A DNA stretch of 64,000 nucleotides. Origin: an uncultured Roseivirga sp. (GTDB taxonomy: Bacteria; Bacteroidota; Bacteroidia; Cytophagales; Cyclobacteriaceae). Below are positions 1 to 9,403 of this stretch, in pieces. Under the pieces are notes generated by a model. That model did not search any database and was not told where the DNA came from. It saw only the letters and a list, made by a program, of their open reading frames with translations. Each line of letters starts with the position of its first letter. The first letter of the stretch is position 1. The position numbers and the translations under genes were made by a program. The stretch covers positions 1-64,000 of the forward strand of contig CANLOY010000003.1 in the NCBI GenBank assembly GCA_947493005.1, written 5' to 3'.

Positions 1-2
1 GG

Positions 3-83
3 GTTCGCTTATTTATTGATCCTGAATCTGTTGACATAATAAAGCTCAATTGTGTCAACTTATTTCAGGACAAGACAACATAA
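3..83 (+). CDS. possible C-terminal end of a gene cut by the window edge
   Basis: An open frame runs from the window edge to a TAA at 81-83, just before the hairpin terminator at 86-117. The 26 visible residues match no family I recognise. A gene ending here would explain the terminator on the plus strand, but the frame is too short to prove coding. Another frame stops at 37-39. Confidence 0.25.
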   Translation, partial: VRLFIDPESVDIIKLNCVNLFQDKTT

Positions 84-85
84 TC

Positions 86-117
86 AAAAAGGGCTACTCA
101 AATGAGTAGCCCTTTTT
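86..117. terminator. bidirectional hairpin terminator
   Basis: Perfect stem GGGCTACTCA / TGAGTAGCCC with a minimal loop, preceded by AAAAA and followed by TTTTT. It can therefore end transcription on both strands: anything entering from the left edge and the minus-strand gene ending at 125. Confidence 0.85.
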
Positions 118-124
118 AGTTTCA

Positions 125-709
125 TTACTTTCCAGAAGGAGGAGTGATCATAATATGGGCTCTATAGAGCCCGGGGAACATCACCCATGGATGACCGGCA
201 GCATTGGGTCTTTCGGGTAAACCCGTTGTTTTTGCGGTTGCCAGTGGAGTATAAATCACATAACGGAAACTACCGCCCTCGACTTTTCCAGTTTCAGGGT
301 TATATCTGGCATCTTTTCCTCTGTAAATCTGTAAGGTAGAACCGTAACCAGGTTTTTGAAGTGTACCATTCTCCATTTCTTTTTCACGAATAGCAAAGAT
401 TTCTCCTCGATTTTTTCCTTCGGCTTTTAACTCACGGCCTCTGGCCATAAATGGTTCTACATCTTTAGGGTAGCATACAATTTCAAAACCATCCTTATTT
501 GGGTCGTCTGCACGAACTATAAAGTTGTTTGTTCCCTTTCTCAGGGTTATGAACTTTCCATCCTTGTCGAACCCATAAACATGAGCGCCATCCCTAACAC
601 CTTCAGGTGCAGCTTGAAGAGCAGCATTGATTTGATCTTTTTTATTCACTTGACCTATAGCACTTGTACAAATCAGGAAGCTAATGATTAATAGAGATGT
701 CTTTTTCAT
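125..709 (-). CDS. secreted protein of unknown function
   Basis: This is a 194-residue protein with an N-terminal signal peptide: MKK start, hydrophobic stretch, and a probable cleavage near residue 19 after an Ala-Ile-Gly-Gln sequence. The mature part is hydrophilic, with several Gly/Pro/Asn-rich turns and no membrane segment. I do not recognise a family and see no catalytic motif. It stands alone, with the terminator at 86-117 just beyond its 3' end and a 46-base gap to the TPR gene upstream on the same strand. Location is periplasm or cell exterior by inference. Confidence 0.75.
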   Translation of the reverse strand: MKKTSLLIISFLICTSAIGQVNKKDQINAALQAAPEGVRDGAHVYGFDKDGKFITLRKGTNNFIVRADDPNKDGFEIVCYPKDVEPFMARGRELKAEGKNRGEIFAIREKEMENGTLQKPGYGSTLQIYRGKDARYNPETGKVEGGSFRYVIYTPLATAKTTGLPERPNAAGHPWVMFPGLYRAHIMITPPSGK

Positions 710-755
710 AGTTAAGGTTTTAAGAAATCACTTTAAGATAAGATAGTTTTATGAT

Positions 756-1430
756 TCATTTTTTTCTCCTGGAAAAGAATCCTTTAGAGAACTCACTGAA
801 GTCTTTGAAACCCTCTTTAGTGAATATAGACTTGATTACGTCAATTCTTGTTTGAGGTTGGCTTTCACTAACTTGTTCTTTTATTTCTTTTTTGTTTTCA
901 TCCTCTGGGGGTTGGTAGCCTACAATCTTGTTGGATTGATCGAAACTCTTTTTTGACCGTTCAACATAACCGAGTTTCTCTTCAATTAAACCTTTATTAT
1001 TCAAAGAAATGGCATCTTCTGGATCCAATTCAATGGCTCTTTCATAATCAACTATTGCTCCCTTTAAATCGCCAATTCTGTCTTTAAAATAGGCTCTCGA
1101 TGAATAACCATATGGATTGTTAGGTGCAATTTTCAGGACTAAATCAAATTGAATAGCTGCCTCATCATTCTTATTGTTTAAATGAAGTGATACAGCATAA
1201 TCTCCTATGAATGAACTGTTTGAAGGATGTAAGTTTGCGAGCTTTTCGAAGTCTGCCAGTGACTTTTCATGTAAGCCTAATTTAGAGAGTGCACGTGCCC
1301 TGTTGTAAAGTGCCTCTACATTTTCAGAGTTCTTAGACAAGGCAGAAGTAAAGAAATCAACTCCTTTTTGAAATTGATTTTCCCTGCATGCTTCAACCCC
1401 TTGTTTTACTAGTTCCTCTATCATGATCAC
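756..1430 (-). CDS. TPR-repeat protein
   Basis: The 224-residue protein carries about four tetratricopeptide repeats between residues 5 and 150 (for example the A-x-Y-N-R-A-R-A and S-L-N-N-K-G-L helix signatures). A charged Lys/Glu/Gln-rich stretch and a basic C-terminus follow. No signal peptide or membrane segment is seen, so a cytoplasmic protein-interaction role is likely. Start is the ATG at 1430; a second Met lies two codons later. It is divergent from holA, with a short intergenic region of under 100 bases. No specific partner can be named. Confidence 0.8.
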   Translation of the reverse strand: MIMIEELVKQGVEACRENQFQKGVDFFTSALSKNSENVEALYNRARALSKLGLHEKSLADFEKLANLHPSNSSFIGDYAVSLHLNNKNDEAAIQFDLVLKIAPNNPYGYSSRAYFKDRIGDLKGAIVDYERAIELDPEDAISLNNKGLIEEKLGYVERSKKSFDQSNKIVGYQPPEDENKKEIKEQVSESQPQTRIDVIKSIFTKEGFKDFSEFSKGFFSRRKK

Positions 1431-1501
1431 TCAATTTTCAGCAAATATAAACAGCTCATAAAAGTCTTAGTTCATTCGCTTAAAAAATTGAATCGAGTGA
1501 C

Positions 1502-1509
1502 TATATTTG
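1502..1509 (+). promoter_or_regulatory. Bacteroidota-type -7 box before holA
   Basis: TATATTTG fits the Bacteroidota -7 consensus TAnnTTTG exactly and ends 11 bases before the ATG at 1521. It lies inside the longer TTG-initiated frame that begins at 1488, so the ATG at 1521 is the better start. No clear -33 TTG is seen at ideal spacing. Confidence 0.55.
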
Positions 1510-1520
1510 ACTTCAAGTCT

Positions 1521-2543
1521 ATGAGTCTGCATCCCGATCAGGTATTAAGCGATTTGAAAGCCGGAAAATATGCACCGGTATACTTCCTTCAGGGCGAAGA
1601 ACCATTCTACATTGATCAAATTTCTGATTTTATTGAGGCCAATTGTTTACAAGAAGCTGAGAAAGGTTTTAACCAAACCATTATGTATGGCAAGGATGTT
1701 TCGATGAGTCAGGTCATAACGAACGCCAGACGTTTTCCTATGATGGCAGAGCGTCAGGTAGTAATGGTTAAGGAAGCCAAAGAAGTTCAGGATATTGGAA
1801 AAGAAGAGGGGCAAAAGCTTTTGATGGATTACCTTGATAATCCTGTTCCCTCTACTGTATTAGTTTTTGCTCATAAACACAAAAAAGTAGATGGAAGAAA
1901 GCCGCTTTCCAAGGCGCTTAGTAAGAAATCACTTTTGGTTACAACAGCAAAGCTCAGGGACTATGAACTTCCTAAATGGATTGAATCTTATGTACAGTCT
2001 AAAGGGCTGGCTATCAATTATCCCTCTGTCCAGCTACTTGCCGAATACATAGGTACTAACCTGGAAAGGTTGAGTAATGAAATTAGTAAGGTGGCAATTA
2101 ACCTGAAAGAAGGTGAGCAGATTAATGAAGAGTTGATTCAGAAATACGTAGGTATTAACAAAGACTATAATGTTTTTGAACTTCAAAAGGCAATTTCAAC
2201 TCGTGATGTACTGAAAGCCAATAGGATAGTAAACTATTTTTCTGCCAATATCAGAGCGCATTCTATTATTCCAATGATCGCATTACTGTATTCTTACTAT
2301 ACTAAGTTGTTATTGGTACATAGTGCGAAGGATAAATCGGATTCTGGTTTGGCTAGAGCGATAGGAGTTCCTCCTTTTGTGGTGAAAGAGTATAAGGCAG
2401 CGGCTTCTCATTACGCATTAACCAAGGTAATGCAGAATATAAGCCATTTAAAAACAGCAGATTTAAAATCCAAAGGGGTAGAAGCAGGTGGAGTAAGGGA
2501 GGAAGAAGTTTTAAAAGAATTAGTATTTAAATTGATGCATTGA
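1521..2543 (+). CDS. holA: DNA polymerase III subunit delta
   Basis: HolA is the clamp-loader delta subunit that opens the sliding clamp during DNA replication. The 340-residue protein shows the expected N-terminal Y-F-L-x-G-E-E-P-F-Y-I-D motif at about residues 20-31, an AAA+-like central region, and the C-terminal helical collar domain; this is near the usual family length of about 340. I prefer the ATG at 1521 over the TTG at 1488 because an apparent promoter box lies between them. It is transcribed alone; the next gene is about 75 bases downstream. Confidence 0.92.
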   Translation: MSLHPDQVLSDLKAGKYAPVYFLQGEEPFYIDQISDFIEANCLQEAEKGFNQTIMYGKDVSMSQVITNARRFPMMAERQVVMVKEAKEVQDIGKEEGQKLLMDYLDNPVPSTVLVFAHKHKKVDGRKPLSKALSKKSLLVTTAKLRDYELPKWIESYVQSKGLAINYPSVQLLAEYIGTNLERLSNEISKVAINLKEGEQINEELIQKYVGINKDYNVFELQKAISTRDVLKANRIVNYFSANIRAHSIIPMIALLYSYYTKLLLVHSAKDKSDSGLARAIGVPPFVVKEYKAAASHYALTKVMQNISHLKTADLKSKGVEAGGVREEEVLKELVFKLMH

Positions 2544-2617
2544 TTGGGTTCTGTTGACCGACTGACAATAATCAATGGTAAATAGAGTTTAGAGTTTAAG
2601 TGAGCAAATAAAAATTG

Positions 2618-5600
2618 ATGAGGAAGATATTATTTTTATTCAGCATCTCTTTCCTTGCTCTCGGGTCATTAACAGCTCAAAATACGCTACATCAAAACAA
2701 CGAAAACCAATATTATCGATTTGGTTTAGAACTGTTTGATAAGCAGAAATTTAGTGCTGCCCGGGAACAGTTCGAAAGATATCTCAATGTTGGAAACGAT
2801 GACATTAAAAAGGCTGACGCAGAATACTACATTGCCTACTGCGCTTTAAACTTAAATAACCCTGATGGCACTCAGTTAATTTCCGATTTTGTAGCCAAAT
2901 ACCCGTATCATCCCAAGGCGGCTAAGGCATACTATAATTTGGGAGTTAATGCCTTCGACTCCAGAGACTTTCAAACCGCTAATAAGTATCTAAAGCTGGC
3001 TAATACTAACGTGTTAACATCGGCTGAAAAATCTGAAGCAAATTTCAAAATTGCTTATTCAGCTTTTAGCCTGAACAAAAAGGAAGAAGCCATAGAGTAC
3101 TTTGATCTGTCTAAACAGCAAAACAGTCCTTATTATGCCGATGCTAATTATTATTCGGGTTTTCTGGCCTATTTAGATGGCAACTATGATAAAGTATTGG
3201 TGGATCTGAAAAGAGCTGAAGAGAACGATAAATACAGATATCGTGTGCCGATTATGATTACCAGTGCTTATTACAAGCAAGCGCGGTTTGGTGAGGTATT
3301 GACCTATGCTGGCAAATTCAAAGACATCCAAACAGAGAGCCGCAGAATGGATTACCTCTACCAGATTTATCAGTTAGCAGCTGAATCGGCATATGATCAA
3401 GAGAGGTATGAAGAAGCCATTGAATTTTATGGTTTATATCGCCAGATCGCAGGCAAGAGTATTACAGAGGAAACATTATACCGAATAGGTTATTCCAATT
3501 TTGCACTTGGAAATGGAGAAGCTGCAATTGAAGATTTTAAAAGAGTGGCTCTAAAAGAAGATACCTTGGCACAGCATGCTTCGTATTACTTGGGTCAACT
3601 CTATGTGGAGCAAGAGAACTATCTTTTTGCAATCTCGGCTTTCGATAAAGCTAGCAAGCTGCCCTTTAATAAAGACATTCAGGAAGAATCAGCTTTCAAT
3701 TTTGCCAAAGTAAACTTTGAGGCCAAAAAATATTCACAGGCTATAGTAGCTCTGGATCGGTTTATAAAGCAATATCCAACTTCGGCTTATATACCTGAAG
3801 CGAATAATTTGCTTTCAGAGGCCTTTTTGAATACGAATGATTTCCTTAGAGCAATCACCTTTATTGAGCGTATTGAGAACAAAACAGACCGGATAAAGGA
3901 GGCATACCAGAAGGTTACTTTCTACAAAGGGACGGAATACTTTAATACTGCGAAGTATAAAACGGCAATTCAGCTTTTTGACAAATCGCTTTTATACAAG
4001 ATGGATAAAGACCTTGAGACGGCAGCGCTGTTTTGGAAGGGTGAGGCTCAAGCTACTTCACGATTTTATGCTGGAGCTATTAACTCCTATGAAAAGGTAT
4101 TTGCAACAAGAAACAGAAAGTCTGAATACTATTTGAAAGCCAATTATGGAATAGGGTATGCATATTACAATACTCAGGATTATAGTAGGGCAAGGATTTA
4201 CTTAAAGCGTTATGTTGATGCTTTACAAAATGCAGAAGATAGATTGAATTATAACGATGCAATCCTCAGGTTAGCAGACTGTTATTATGTAGACAAAGAG
4301 TATGCTACTGCCATTTCTTATTATCAGAGAGCTATCGATAACAATAACCCGGATATTGATTATGCTTATTTTCAGAAGGGAGTAGTCAGAGACTTTCAAA
4401 ATAAGAGTACAGAGGCAATTCAGGCTTTGGATGTGGTTATTAATAGATACAATAGATCAGGCTATTATGATGATGCGATTTATAAAAAGGCGCAAATTCA
4501 GTTGGAAGGGAATAGGTACCGTGAATCAATAATAGGATTTACAAGAATTATTGAAAAACTACCTCAGAGCCCGTTCATTCCTTATGCATATCAAAGTAGA
4601 GCGCTAGCGCAGTTTAACTTGAATGAACTTGATAAAGCAGAAGAAGACTATAAAACCATATTGGATCAATATGTGACAAGTGGGGTTGCTAACAGCGCCT
4701 TGTTAGGGCTTCAGAATACCTTAAAGCTTAACAACAAAGTATTAGAGTTTGATCAATATCTGACTAAATACAGAAATGCAAACCCTGACAACAAGTCGCT
4801 GGAAACCATAGAATTAGAGGCGGCTAAGAATAAGTACTATGGAGGTGAATACAGTGCGGCAATCGGTGCCTTAGAAGATTATGAGAAAAACTATTCAGAA
4901 AGCACCCTAAGGCATCAAGCTAAGTTCTTCAGGGCAGAGAGTTATTATAGACTGAACGATAGTGAGAAAGCTCTGGAGTTATATTATGAGCTGGATCGAG
5001 AATCTCAGATTAACGATATGGATGTGGTGTTCCAGAGAATAGGAGAACTGCAATTGAAGGCAGGAGACTTTCAGGAGGCGGCAAACTATTATAGCAGGCT
5101 TGAAGCAGCCTCAAAAAGTCAGCGACAAACGAATGATGCCTGGGTAGGACTTTTAGATGCTTATTTCAAACTTGGGGATTACCCTAAGATGAGAGAATAT
5201 GCTAACAACATATTGACTAAGGGCAATATTTCTCAGGATGCAAGCAATAGAGCCCAGCTATACCTGGCAAAATCAGCTTATAGTGAAGGTGATTTTGACG
5301 AAGCAATCGATCAGTTGCTAACAACTATTAATGCAGCAAAAGATAAATATGGTGCTGAAGCACAGTACCTCTTGGGCTTGATCTTCCATCAACAGAAACA
5401 ATATCAGCAGTCTCTGAATACGCTGTTTGAATTCAGCGAGACATTTTCTGATTATGAAGAGTGGCTTGGAAAAGCATTTTTACTCATAGCTGATAACTAT
5501 ATGGCTTTAAGCGAACTCTTTCAGGCAAAAGGAACAGTGAACTCTATCATTGAGAACTCTTCGATTGATGCAATTGTCAAAGAAGCCAAGGCAAAACTGG

Positions 5601-5683
5601 CCGAAATAGAAAAACTTGAAGGTCAATTGGAACAAGAAACCGTTGAACAGGATACCACTAAAAACAAAGGAGGGAATCAATAA
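2618..5683 (+). CDS. large secreted TPR protein
   Basis: The chain is about 1021 residues with a signal peptide (MRKILFLF start, cleavage probably after the Ala-Gln near residue 21). Almost the whole length is tetratricopeptide-like helical repeats, recognisable from recurring Y-Y-x-G / A-x-x-x-F / A-I-x-x-Y patterns, ending in a Glu/Gln/Lys-rich tail. It is probably a periplasmic scaffold. The stop codon overlaps the ATG of the outer-membrane barrel gene by one base, so the two are translationally coupled and likely work together. I chose the ATG at 2618 over the adjacent TTG at 2615. Confidence 0.85.
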   Translation: MRKILFLFSISFLALGSLTAQNTLHQNNENQYYRFGLELFDKQKFSAAREQFERYLNVGNDDIKKADAEYYIAYCALNLNNPDGTQLISDFVAKYPYHPKAAKAYYNLGVNAFDSRDFQTANKYLKLANTNVLTSAEKSEANFKIAYSAFSLNKKEEAIEYFDLSKQQNSPYYADANYYSGFLAYLDGNYDKVLVDLKRAEENDKYRYRVPIMITSAYYKQARFGEVLTYAGKFKDIQTESRRMDYLYQIYQLAAESAYDQERYEEAIEFYGLYRQIAGKSITEETLYRIGYSNFALGNGEAAIEDFKRVALKEDTLAQHASYYLGQLYVEQENYLFAISAFDKASKLPFNKDIQEESAFNFAKVNFEAKKYSQAIVALDRFIKQYPTSAYIPEANNLLSEAFLNTNDFLRAITFIERIENKTDRIKEAYQKVTFYKGTEYFNTAKYKTAIQLFDKSLLYKMDKDLETAALFWKGEAQATSRFYAGAINSYEKVFATRNRKSEYYLKANYGIGYAYYNTQDYSRARIYLKRYVDALQNAEDRLNYNDAILRLADCYYVDKEYATAISYYQRAIDNNNPDIDYAYFQKGVVRDFQNKSTEAIQALDVVINRYNRSGYYDDAIYKKAQIQLEGNRYRESIIGFTRIIEKLPQSPFIPYAYQSRALAQFNLNELDKAEEDYKTILDQYVTSGVANSALLGLQNTLKLNNKVLEFDQYLTKYRNANPDNKSLETIELEAAKNKYYGGEYSAAIGALEDYEKNYSESTLRHQAKFFRAESYYRLNDSEKALELYYELDRESQINDMDVVFQRIGELQLKAGDFQEAANYYSRLEAASKSQRQTNDAWVGLLDAYFKLGDYPKMREYANNILTKGNISQDASNRAQLYLAKSAYSEGDFDEAIDQLLTTINAAKDKYGAEAQYLLGLIFHQQKQYQQSLNTLFEFSETFSDYEEWLGKAFLLIADNYMALSELFQAKGTVNSIIENSSIDAIVKEAKAKLAEIEKLEGQLEQETVEQDTTKNKGGNQ

Positions 5684-7338
5684 TGAATAGGTTTTTATTA
5701 ATTCTTAGCATTTTCGTATTCGCTTCCTTCGATATAATAGCTCAAACAGGTGGAGTAGGCCAAATTAAGGAAGAAGCTCAATTTATTATTGAAAAGAATA
5801 GAAAGATTACACTTCCCAGAGCGGTAAGGAATTTCGAGAAGATACCAACGTTACCTGTTACTGAAATAGAAGGGAGACAGCAGTATCAGTTTAAGAGGTT
5901 TAGCTACGGTTTAAGTCCCTTGGAACCTTACTTCAAAACCATAAATTTTAGGCCCAACAAGCCGGTCATGACCTTTACTCCCAATTATGTAAAGGCAGGC
6001 TATGGTAATTTTGGAACACCTTACTTTGAAGGTTACATAGGCTCCAAAAAGAGTGAAGACTATGTTTTTAATTTATATGTAAGACACCTTTCTTCAAAGA
6101 AGGGGCCTGTATTTGATGAAAACTCAGGAAGTGGAAGAACTGATGCCGCTATTGGAGGTAAATTCTTTAATGGTGTAAATACAGTTTCAGGAAGCCTTGA
6201 TTACAGAAGTAGAAAAGTACATTTCTTTGGTTACAACCCTGTTTTGGATTTAACAAGTGATGCCATAGAGCAGAAGTTTACAAGATTCTCAGCCAATGTT
6301 GGAATAGAGAATACAAAAAAAGACGAGCAGTTCAATTACCATTTTAATACCGATTGGATATTCTTCCGAGACAACTATACTTCGAAAGAAAACAAGTTTG
6401 ATTTTGATTTAGGAGGTGATTATCAGGTTTCGGACAATATTAAATTGTCTATGGGGATACTGGCCGTACTTTCGAAAAGGGAAGAAAATGACATTAAAAC
6501 TAATAGGAATTACTTCAGCCTGCAGCCAAGACTGATCTATTCTGGTACAGATTTCTCATTGTCAGCAGGAGTGAACTTTGCAGGCGACAATACGCCAGGG
6601 AGTGGTGCATCCATATATCCGGCTATTAAGGCAGAATTGAATGTAAATGCAGGTTTGAGACTTTATGCAGGTTATGAGGGTACACTAATGATGAATACAC
6701 TTGAATCATCGGTTGAACAAAATCCTTTCTTGAGGTCGAATGTTGATTTAAGAAACACAGAAAAGAAAAGTGATATCTATGGAGGAGTAGAGATTGACTT
6801 ATCTCAGGGACTTAGGTTAAACTCAGGCTTTTCGGCTGCTTCATTGAACAACTTACAGCTTTTTACCAATGCGGTTTCTGACTCTACTCGATTCGAAATC
6901 CTCTATGATCCGGGAACTACTGATCGGTTGAATATATTTTCAGAGGTGAATTATGAGAATGAAGGACTAATCAGGTCATCATTGAGGTTTGATTTTTATA
7001 GTTATAAACTAAGCACCTCTGTGCCCACTTTAGCAGAAGCCTGGCACTTGCCTAGTTTCAAAACATCATTCAATAATACTTTCTTTCCAATTGAGAATTT
7101 GACCGTAACGGCAGACTTATACTACCTGGGAGGGCTCAATGCATTGAATGGAGAAACAGCTCAAGTGTTTGAGCTAGATGATATCATAGACTTAAATTTA
7201 GGAGGAAGGTATCAGGTTAGTCAGCAATTTGGTGTATTTTTACAGATGAACAACCTGTTCGGCACTGAATACCAGAGGTATCTCAATTACCCTTCCAGAG
7301 GTATTCAATTTTTAGGTGGAATTTCTATTTCATTTTAA
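5683..7338 (+). CDS. outer-membrane beta-barrel protein
   Basis: This 551-residue protein has a signal peptide ending near an Ala-Gln at residue 21, then alternating amphipathic strands rich in aromatic residues and ending with Phe, the usual C-terminal signature of outer-membrane barrels. The later half resembles the barrel of TonB-dependent receptors (an N-N-L-F-G-T-E-Y motif near the C-terminus), but a full plug domain is not evident. Its start overlaps the stop of the large TPR gene by one base. The nearby exbB/exbD/tonB genes suggest, but do not prove, energised transport. Confidence 0.75.
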   Translation: MNRFLLILSIFVFASFDIIAQTGGVGQIKEEAQFIIEKNRKITLPRAVRNFEKIPTLPVTEIEGRQQYQFKRFSYGLSPLEPYFKTINFRPNKPVMTFTPNYVKAGYGNFGTPYFEGYIGSKKSEDYVFNLYVRHLSSKKGPVFDENSGSGRTDAAIGGKFFNGVNTVSGSLDYRSRKVHFFGYNPVLDLTSDAIEQKFTRFSANVGIENTKKDEQFNYHFNTDWIFFRDNYTSKENKFDFDLGGDYQVSDNIKLSMGILAVLSKREENDIKTNRNYFSLQPRLIYSGTDFSLSAGVNFAGDNTPGSGASIYPAIKAELNVNAGLRLYAGYEGTLMMNTLESSVEQNPFLRSNVDLRNTEKKSDIYGGVEIDLSQGLRLNSGFSAASLNNLQLFTNAVSDSTRFEILYDPGTTDRLNIFSEVNYENEGLIRSSLRFDFYSYKLSTSVPTLAEAWHLPSFKTSFNNTFFPIENLTVTADLYYLGGLNALNGETAQVFELDDIIDLNLGGRYQVSQQFGVFLQMNNLFGTEYQRYLNYPSRGIQFLGGISISF

Positions 7339-7413
7339 TTGACACAAAGTGCCTCTCGTATTATTCTGTATTTTAGTAATTTGAGATTTAAATCATCAAC
7401 CATTATATAAGTT

Positions 7414-8331
7414 ATGGCTGCTAAAAAGAAGAGCGATTCTTCAGACGAAAATGAAAAGTCGAAGAGGACCCCAGCTAAAAGAGGGGCACAGGCAAAGAAA
7501 ACAAATACTGGAGCCAAACCAGGCAGACCTAAGAAGCAGACAGCTGCAAAGAAAGCTCCTGCCAGAAGAAAGCCACCCGTAAAGAAAAAAGAAGAGCCTA
7601 AAAAAGAGGATCCAATCCTTTCGGATGATGATTTTGGTTTAGATGATATTGAATTGGATCCTATTGATGTAACGACTCCTGAGATTGAGGAAGTAAAAGT
7701 TCCAGAAACATCTGATATTCAAATTGAGGAGGAACCGGAATCAGCTAAGGTTGAGAAAGAAGAGGTAGTTCCAGTGGTAGTCGCTTCAGAGTCAGAACCT
7801 GAAATGGTTCATGAAGAAAGCACCCCTGATAATAAAACCCAAGAAAGTGAACCTGCTAAAGAGGAGGAAAAGAAGAACAGGGGAGGAATGATCTTTTTGA
7901 TCATTATTTTAATCCTTGCTGCAGTTGCTGCATGGTATTTCCTTGTATTTAAGAAAGGAGAAGAAAAGCCTGCGCCAGAACCACAAAAAGTGGAAGAAAA
8001 GCCTGTAGAAAAAGCCCAAGATCCTACACCAGAACCTGAGCCTGATCCAGAACCTGAACCGGTTGTCAATAAGGCAGAATTGTTTACAATTTCTCAGCCT
8101 GATGGTCGTTTCTACGTTGTTATTGGAAGCTTTTATGATGAAGATCTTGCAACAGATAAGGCGAAAGAAATAGTGACTTCTGGAACAAGTGCATACTTGC
8201 TAAAACCGACAGGAGATTTCAAACTCCATAGAGTAGGTATTAATGCAACAAATGATAGATCTCAATCTCAAAATGGATTGGAAGATCTAAGGTCAAAATA
8301 CGGTGAAAGTATCTGGGTATTGAAATATTAA
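7414..8331 (+). CDS. SPOR-domain membrane protein with a histone-H1-like basic tail
   Basis: The 305-residue protein has four parts. Residues 1-65 are dominated by Lys, Arg, Pro and Ala in a K-K-x-A-P pattern like histone H1 tails. Residues 66-150 are acidic. A single membrane helix lies at about 155-178. After a Pro/Glu spacer, a SPOR domain fills the last ~75 residues (Y-V-V-I-G-S-F motif). SPOR domains bind denuded septal peptidoglycan. With the helix in this position the basic tail should stay in the cytoplasm. It is the first gene of a tight run with exbB, exbD and tonB (1-2 base junctions). Confidence 0.88.
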   Translation: MAAKKKSDSSDENEKSKRTPAKRGAQAKKTNTGAKPGRPKKQTAAKKAPARRKPPVKKKEEPKKEDPILSDDDFGLDDIELDPIDVTTPEIEEVKVPETSDIQIEEEPESAKVEKEEVVPVVVASESEPEMVHEESTPDNKTQESEPAKEEEKKNRGGMIFLIIILILAAVAAWYFLVFKKGEEKPAPEPQKVEEKPVEKAQDPTPEPEPDPEPEPVVNKAELFTISQPDGRFYVVIGSFYDEDLATDKAKEIVTSGTSAYLLKPTGDFKLHRVGINATNDRSQSQNGLEDLRSKYGESIWVLKY

Positions 8332-8332
8332 A

Positions 8333-9013
8333 ATGACGTTAATTCAAAATTTAAGTGCTTCTGACACCACTGGTGTTGGTGCAAGTGAAGATCAAGTATT
8401 ATTCTTTTTCGAATTGATTTTAAAAGGAGGCTTTTGGCTGATACCTATTGCGGGATTGTCAATTGTAGCCATTTATATCTTTTTCGAAAGGCTGAGAAAC
8501 TTAAATCGTGCAGCAAAGACCCCGTTTGAGTTCATGGACAAAATCAAAGATTTGGTGGCTAATGGAGATGTTAATGGAGCCAAACTATTGTGTTCTCAGA
8601 CAGACTCTCCAATTGCCAAAATGATTGAGAAGGGAATCCATAGAATTGGTAGTCCATTAAAAACCATTGAGGCTGCAATTGAAAATGTGGGAAAAATTGA
8701 GGTCTATAAGTTAGAGAAAAATCTATCGCTATTGGCAACTACGGCTGGAGCAGCTCCTATGATTGGATTTTTGGGCACAGTATCTGGTATGATCCAGGCC
8801 TTTATATCCATCGCTCAGGAAGAAGGATCTGTTAGTCCTAAGTTACTTTCAACTGGTATTTATGAAGCAATGATCACCACTGCTGCTGGACTGGTGGTTG
8901 GTATTATCGCCTATTTAGGGTACAACTACTTGGTTTCCAAGGTACAGAAGGCTATTCACTATATGGAATATACTTCGATTGATTTTATTGATTTACTTCA
9001 GGAACCACAATAA
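8333..9013 (+). CDS. exbB: ExbB/MotA-TolQ-type proton channel protein
   Basis: ExbB forms the inner-membrane pentamer that, with ExbD, uses the proton gradient to energise TonB. The 226-residue chain has three membrane segments (about residues 34-52, 135-160 and 180-200). The conserved T-A-G-A-A-P-M-I-G-F-L-G-T-V-S-G-M region is near 138-155 and an A-M-I-T-T-A-A-G-L-V-V-G segment near 183-194. It starts one base after the SPOR gene stop and overlaps exbD by one base. Assignment as ExbB rather than TolQ rests on the tonB gene downstream. Confidence 0.92.
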   Translation: MTLIQNLSASDTTGVGASEDQVLFFFELILKGGFWLIPIAGLSIVAIYIFFERLRNLNRAAKTPFEFMDKIKDLVANGDVNGAKLLCSQTDSPIAKMIEKGIHRIGSPLKTIEAAIENVGKIEVYKLEKNLSLLATTAGAAPMIGFLGTVSGMIQAFISIAQEEGSVSPKLLSTGIYEAMITTAAGLVVGIIAYLGYNYLVSKVQKAIHYMEYTSIDFIDLLQEPQ

Positions 9014-9402
9014 TGGATATCAAGTCAAAACATAAGGTCGATTCAGCGTTTAGTATGTCTTCAATGACAGACATTGTATTCCTGTTGTTGATCTTTTTTA
9101 TGCTTACATCTTCATTTATAACCCCTTCTGGCTTGCCTGTGGATTTACCTTCAGCTGCTGCTACTAGTATCTCTTTACAGAAAAATAGTGTAACTGTAGG
9201 CGAAGGCAATAGAATTTACGTTAATGATAAAGAGGTCAGCATGAATACTTTAGAAAATGAATTGTCTAAAGTGATTGAGGGGCCTGGAGGAACTGTTAGT
9301 CTTCACTTAGATAAGAAAGTGACAGCTGAGATTTTTGTTAAAGTTACAGGTGTAATAGCTAAGCTGAAGCAAAAGACAAATTTGGTAGCTAAATCTGAAT
9401 AA
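9013..9402 (+). CDS. exbD: ExbD/TolR-type biopolymer transport protein
   Basis: This 129-residue protein has a single N-terminal membrane helix (about residues 19-38) containing the family's conserved Asp in the M-T-D-I-V-F-L-L-L-I-F-F motif; that residue carries protons. The remainder is the periplasmic domain, including a typical I-x-V-N-D-K-E-V strand. It overlaps exbB by one base and lies one base before tonB. ExbD partners with ExbB in the proton-driven motor. Confidence 0.92.
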   Translation: MDIKSKHKVDSAFSMSSMTDIVFLLLIFFMLTSSFITPSGLPVDLPSAAATSISLQKNSVTVGEGNRIYVNDKEVSMNTLENELSKVIEGPGGTVSLHLDKKVTAEIFVKVTGVIAKLKQKTNLVAKSE

Positions 9403-9403
9403 G

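Noticed and set aside
7809..8069. Gly/Ser-rich minus-strand frame inside the SPOR gene
   Set aside because: Antisense of the Pro-Glu spacer codons; low complexity, no start context.
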